NCBI GenBank assembly: GCA_902615915.1
Contig: CACMQQ010000002.1
Span: 165,469 to 229,468 of the forward strand
Source of the DNA: an uncultured Fidelibacterota bacterium
GTDB lineage: Bacteria > Fidelibacterota > Marinisomatia > Marinisomatales > TCS55
Direction of reading: 5' to 3'
DNA length: 64,000 nucleotides
Shown: positions 60,584 through 64,000 of the stretch, piece by piece
How positions within the stretch are numbered: position 1 is the first letter of the stretch
Layout: the number at the start of each line of letters is the position of its first letter
Notes under the pieces: generated by a model
What the model was told of the DNA's origin: nothing
The model's input: only the letters and a program-made list of their open reading frames with translations
Databases searched by the model: none
Translations under genes and position numbers: made by a program

Positions 60584-62037
60584 TGTTTATGTTTTTTTAA
60601 AATTAAATTATATAAAAATGATAAAGAAAAGAGAGCCAAAATAAGCAAATAAAAAGTATTAACTATCATTAATTTTAATGAATATCTTCCAAAGAAAATT
60701 GGGTATTCTGAGCGGTGGCCCAAATAATAAGGTAAACCTAAAATCAATATCAAACTAATTATTCCAGTAATTCTTTTGTCAGCAAAAAAATCTTTTGTTT
60801 TGCTTGCTAGGTAATTTCTTACTCTTAATAGCTTTCTTTGTTCATATGAATTTGAGTTTTTTATGAAAGATCTAATAAAAGCTAAGATGGTAGCTATTAC
60901 TAAACCTAAAAAAGAAGACATTATTACACTACTAATTAGGTTATTACCTGTTGAATAGATAGGAACCTGTGGTTGATCTATTATCTGAAGGACTGAAGAC
61001 TGTTGAATTTCTTCAATTTTTGCGAGCTCAAGTTGTTGCTTTAAGGTTAAATATATGCCTTTTTGAACCTCTAGATCTCTTGAGAGCCTATCTAGCTCCA
61101 TCTGTAAAGACGGGGAGGATATTTGTTGATTTTTTTCACGAAATGATTCTAGTGCATTTTCTGATTTTTGCAAATCTTGGTTAACAGCAGCAATTCGACT
61201 TTCTATAAAAGATACTTTTTCCTGAACATTTTGACTTTTATAATATCTATTCAAAGCCTGCAATTCTTCTAGAATTGCTTTATTTAAATCTCTTGCGAAA
61301 ACTGGTTCAAAAGTTTTAACTGAAATTGTACTTAACTCACCCTCGCTTTTAAAACTGACTTTTCCATTTAAAATGGACATTGCTTTTTGCACAGTTTCAT
61401 CGTCAATGTTTTCAATATTATTTGAATTTCTATTTGTCAAAATAGAAATTAAAGGTAAAGGTTCTCCAAATTTCTGAGTTGTAAAAACTTTGTTAAATAA
61501 TCTCTCTGCAAAAGTTCTACTTTTTATCAATTCAGGTAATAAAGTTGGACTTGATAAATCAACTGCAGTTGAACTAGCAACGCCCACACCAAATTGTGAT
61601 GCCAATCCAGAAAGGTTTGAATTGCCCTGTTGATTTCCTGGTACTAAAATTCTAACTGAAGATATATATTGGGGCTTTTTAATAAATTGAGCATGTGTAA
61701 AAGCTAAGAATGCCGTAATAAAAGGTATTAATAATATTAATTTTAATTGCTCGGAAAAAACTAAGAGAATGTCAGTTAAAGAAAAAAACTCTTCGTTGTG
61801 AATATTATAATTACTTACTGGTAAAAAATTATTACTGAAATACGGGTTATTCACACTAACGCCTTGATTTAAATTAATTTCAAATTCTTTTACTTTTATG
61901 ATTATATGGTTTGGAACTTGATCTCTAGACTTCCAATTTGAAACCGCTTGTGGTGTGGTATTGAGATATCTAGCAATTTCTGCTAACGAATTGAGACCTA
62001 ATTTGGTCATTATTTTCTCAAACTCAATAAAATTCAT
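60580..62037 (-). CDS. Wzz-type chain-length determinant with N-terminal phage-CI-like HTH domain
   Basis: A 485-residue two-helix inner-membrane Wzz/PCP protein. Membrane segments are at about 95-115 (LKLILLIPFITAFLAF) and near 365-385, with two more hydrophobic segments after 430. The periplasmic part contains the usual coiled coil with SFIESRIAAVNQDLQKSE and LEVQKGIYLTLKQQLE. Unexpectedly residues about 1-55 form a phage CI-repressor-type helix-turn-helix (FEKIMTKLGLNSLAEIARYL, TTPQAVSNWKSRDQVP), on the cytoplasmic side. Standard Wzz proteins begin a few residues before the first membrane helix. It would set polymer length; the HTH may bind DNA or act as a protein-interaction domain. Sits 15 bases downstream of the SLBB gene. 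Confidence 0.88.
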   Translation of the reverse strand: MNFIEFEKIMTKLGLNSLAEIARYLNTTPQAVSNWKSRDQVPNHIIIKVKEFEINLNQGVSVNNPYFSNNFLPVSNYNIHNEEFFSLTDILLVFSEQLKLILLIPFITAFLAFTHAQFIKKPQYISSVRILVPGNQQGNSNLSGLASQFGVGVASSTAVDLSSPTLLPELIKSRTFAERLFNKVFTTQKFGEPLPLISILTNRNSNNIENIDDETVQKAMSILNGKVSFKSEGELSTISVKTFEPVFARDLNKAILEELQALNRYYKSQNVQEKVSFIESRIAAVNQDLQKSENALESFREKNQQISSPSLQMELDRLSRDLEVQKGIYLTLKQQLELAKIEEIQQSSVLQIIDQPQVPIYSTGNNLISSVIMSSFLGLVIATILAFIRSFIKNSNSYEQRKLLRVRNYLASKTKDFFADKRITGIISLILILGLPYYLGHRSEYPIFFGRYSLKLMIVNTFYLLILALFSLSFLYNLILKKHKQ

Positions 62038-62052
62038 AACTTGATCTTCTTA

Positions 62053-63975
62053 TTAATTATTAATTTGTTGCGATAGCACGAGAATTGTAACCAGTGAAGA
62101 TATTAATGACAAAGATGTATTTGCTATTTCAACAAAACTTATGTTTTGATCTACTGGTTTAGAATTTACAATAATTATAGAGCCATCCTCAATAACTGGT
62201 GAAGATAGCAAATTTACAGGCTTCACTACTCCATTAGCATAAATAACTATTATATCTTTTTTACTGGCATTTTGTGTTAAACCTCCAGCGGACTTTATAT
62301 AATAATTAGATTTTCTATTTTTTCTAAATTCAATAAAACCCTGGTTATAAACTTCTCCTTCAACTTTAATCGCGCCAGGTTTTTCTCTTACATATATACT
62401 ATCGCCAGGCATTAGCTGTACGGATGGTTGCAGCCATGCGACTCTAATCATATCTGAATCATTATTTTCAACAACTGTATTATTTGAGTTTAAATAATCA
62501 AAATAAATTTTTTTTCTAAAGATTGATATACCATTAATTAAAGCTTTTGATGTTATTCCTCCAGCTCTTTCAATAATAGAGCTTAGAGATTCGCTATTGC
62601 TAATAATGGGATAGGATCCTGGAATATTTATCTCGCCAAATATTTTAATGTTTTCCTTTTCGAAATAATTCATATTGGCATGAATCGATACTTTATCTAG
62701 GTTATGTAAATTAAAATCCTTATTACCTTCTAAAACGTCTTTTATTTTAAATGGTATTACAATTTCATAAGGAGAATTTGGACTCATTCTTATAATTTCT
62801 GCGCTTTCAAAATTCACGGATTTAATAAATGTGGTATCTTCAAAGCCGCTGCTTAGGAGCAACAAATCGCTCAGTTTCATATTTTTAAAGAAATCATACT
62901 TTCCAGGTGATTTGACTTGTCCCACAATCTCTACATTCTTTTTTTCAAGTGGAAGATACCGAACTATTATTTTATTTACGTTTTTAGCTGGAAATAATTT
63001 TGTGTCTTTGTAATTAATATAAATTCCTTCGTAATTAGAGCCTTTTTCTCTTTCTTCGATGGATAAAACTCTGTTAATATTTACCTTTTCAGAAGCATCA
63101 ATTTTTCTCCCTCCAGCATTTTCGATAACATCAAAAATTGATTCATCATTGACAGCTTCATAGATTCCAGGATTTAATACAGCGCTGTCAACAGAGATGT
63201 AAGATTTTCTTGGTGGGACAACAACAATGTCTTGATCTCTCAACTGTATGTTTTCAGGCAAATTTCCAAATAAAAAGTAGTCATAAAGATCAATTGTATT
63301 AATAATTGCATTGTTTCGTTTTATGTAGATTTTTCTTAATGATCCTGTGGTATCTACACCTCCTGCCTTAATCAATCCAGTTATAATGTTTGAGGCAGGG
63401 TGGATAGGATAAACTCCTGGATATGGTAATTCACCAACGAAATTGACATTTATAGATTTAAGCTGGCCCAAGGATACATCAATGTAAGTTGATGGAGGGT
63501 TGTCTTCTAGAGTGGAGTATATTCGACCAAATTGTGACTTAATATATAGCTCTGCTTTTTCAATTGTCTTTCCAGATAAATTTAATAGTCCGACCTTGTC
63601 GTCATATATTTTACCATCGTTTGACACAACATACTTTTTTCTCAACTGTGTTTTGCCCCAGAGTGAAATAATTAATTCATCACCAGGGCCAACAAAATAA
63701 TTGCTTGGGGTAGGCAAACCGTCCCAAAAACTGACTGTATCTCTTTGCGTGAAGAAACTGTATCCAAAATGATTTGTAATATTTTCAGCCTCATTATCAT
63801 ATGGGATAATGTTTTCTAGCATTAAATTTCTGTTTTCATCAGTTATTTGATTTTCCGTATTTTCAATTGCATTCAAATTATTGATTGAATTATTTGATAT
63901 TTTTTGAAGTTGTTCTAATTGTAACCTAGATTGGCCATGTAAAATCTGAACAAAAAATGATAAAATAATGTACAC
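62053..63975 (-). CDS. Wza-like polysaccharide export protein with several SLBB domains
   Basis: A protein of at least 640 residues. N-terminal signal peptide ends at ILHGQ. The polysaccharide-export domain shows PSNYFVGPGDELIISLWGKT at about 91-110, followed by about five SLBB repeats (for example AGGVDTTGSL, NPGIYEAVNDES, GQVKSPGKYDF, GEINIPGSYPI, GEVYNQGFIE) and a final membrane segment near 615-635. That makes it longer than E. coli Wza (379). The GTG at 63975 is the first standard start, but the frame stays open to the window edge and adds KIHKCTLK, a basic stretch suited to a signal peptide n-region. The true start is probably at or beyond base 64000. First gene transcribed in the window. 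Confidence 0.88.
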   Translation of the reverse strand: MYIILSFFVQILHGQSRLQLEQLQKISNNSINNLNAIENTENQITDENRNLMLENIIPYDNEAENITNHFGYSFFTQRDTVSFWDGLPTPSNYFVGPGDELIISLWGKTQLRKKYVVSNDGKIYDDKVGLLNLSGKTIEKAELYIKSQFGRIYSTLEDNPPSTYIDVSLGQLKSINVNFVGELPYPGVYPIHPASNIITGLIKAGGVDTTGSLRKIYIKRNNAIINTIDLYDYFLFGNLPENIQLRDQDIVVVPPRKSYISVDSAVLNPGIYEAVNDESIFDVIENAGGRKIDASEKVNINRVLSIEEREKGSNYEGIYINYKDTKLFPAKNVNKIIVRYLPLEKKNVEIVGQVKSPGKYDFFKNMKLSDLLLLSSGFEDTTFIKSVNFESAEIIRMSPNSPYEIVIPFKIKDVLEGNKDFNLHNLDKVSIHANMNYFEKENIKIFGEINIPGSYPIISNSESLSSIIERAGGITSKALINGISIFRKKIYFDYLNSNNTVVENNDSDMIRVAWLQPSVQLMPGDSIYVREKPGAIKVEGEVYNQGFIEFRKNRKSNYYIKSAGGLTQNASKKDIIVIYANGVVKPVNLLSSPVIEDGSIIIVNSKPVDQNISFVEIANTSLSLISSLVTILVLSQQINN

Positions 63976-63988
63976 CTTAAGTGTACAT
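63968..63988. repeat. Perfect inverted repeat, 8-base arms, at the right edge
   Basis: ATGTACAC (63968-63975) and GTGTACAT (63981-63988) are perfect inverted copies around the 5-base spacer CTTAA. The repeat covers the GTG start codon of the SLBB gene. It could be an operator or a small hairpin near the ribosome-binding region, or be coding if the gene starts farther upstream. No further context is available within the window. Confidence 0.4.
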
Positions 63989-64000
63989 TTATGTATTTTA

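Noticed and set aside
1..64000. Mobile element, tRNA, rRNA or CRISPR
   Set aside because: No transposase or integrase motif, no clover-leaf-like tRNA ends, no rRNA segments and no regularly spaced direct repeats were seen on either strand.

Overview
This AT-rich window (roughly 30% G+C by eye) is one continuous surface-polysaccharide locus. Every convincing gene lies on the minus strand, so transcription runs from the right edge to the left edge. Most genes overlap or sit within about 50 bases of the next. I see no tRNA, rRNA, transposase, integrase or CRISPR array. The organism is a diderm: it has outer-membrane export lipoprotein/channel families (SLBB proteins, Wzz, Wzi). Signal peptides ending just before Gln, low G+C and the gene mix suggest an uncultured marine lineage of the FCB group, perhaps Marinimicrobia-like. 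That placement is inference, with low to moderate confidence.

Layout in order of transcription. (1) 64000-60580: a Wza-like SLBB protein and a Wzz chain-length protein carrying an extra N-terminal phage-CI-type helix-turn-helix. (2) 60583-56391: a WbpA/WlbA/WlbC-type pathway for an amino-uronic acid, in which an N-formyltransferase stands where the N-acetyltransferase WlbB/WbpD is expected, followed by a 47-codon tail of a hexapeptide acyltransferase. (3) 56410-44357: a pseudaminic-acid-type module (PseB, PseC, PseF, PseM, a PseI-like synthase) with an amidino-transferase set (PP-loop amidotransferase, HisH, HisF), a 65-residue protein, a second formyltransferase, a PIG-L deacetylase and an ATP-grasp enzyme. 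(4) 44381-33795: SDR, two GT-B-like proteins, NeuB, NeuC, 2-hydroxyacid dehydrogenase, TPP enzyme, methyltransferase, Gfo/Idh oxidoreductase and NeuA. (5) 33802-27910: a legionaminic-acid-like set (LegB, LegI, LegG, PtmE, LegF) that lacks LegC and LegH and has an SDR instead. (6) 27902-22034: capsule-synthesis protein, then a GAPDH-like enzyme, HAD phosphatase, cytidylyltransferase, HpcH/HpaI aldolase and 2-hydroxyacid dehydrogenase. (7) 22007-12165: ABC flippase, a glycosyltransferase, the CDP-3,6-dideoxyhexose genes (DdhA/B/C plus epimerase and reductase), a 2OG-Fe(II) oxygenase and an asparagine-synthase-like protein. (8) 12172-1: five GT4 glycosyltransferases, a Wzy-like polymerase, an SDR, a WecA-like initiating transferase with a long C-terminal membrane extension, Wzi, and a second SLBB export protein cut by the window edge.

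Together these genes would build several CDP-, CMP-, GDP- and UDP-activated rare sugars (at least three ulosonic-acid routes), start glycans on a polyprenyl phosphate (WecA), extend them (many GTs), flip them (ABC transporter), polymerise them (Wzy/Wzz) and export or anchor them (Wza-like, Wzi).

The least expected signal is recurrent use of ATT as a start codon. Four genes (starts at 6333, 12172, 22007, 46348) have conserved N-termini that extend upstream of any ATG/GTG/TTG. In each case the frame begins with an ATT codon placed 6-8 bases after an AGGA/AGGAG/AGGG Shine-Dalgarno motif.
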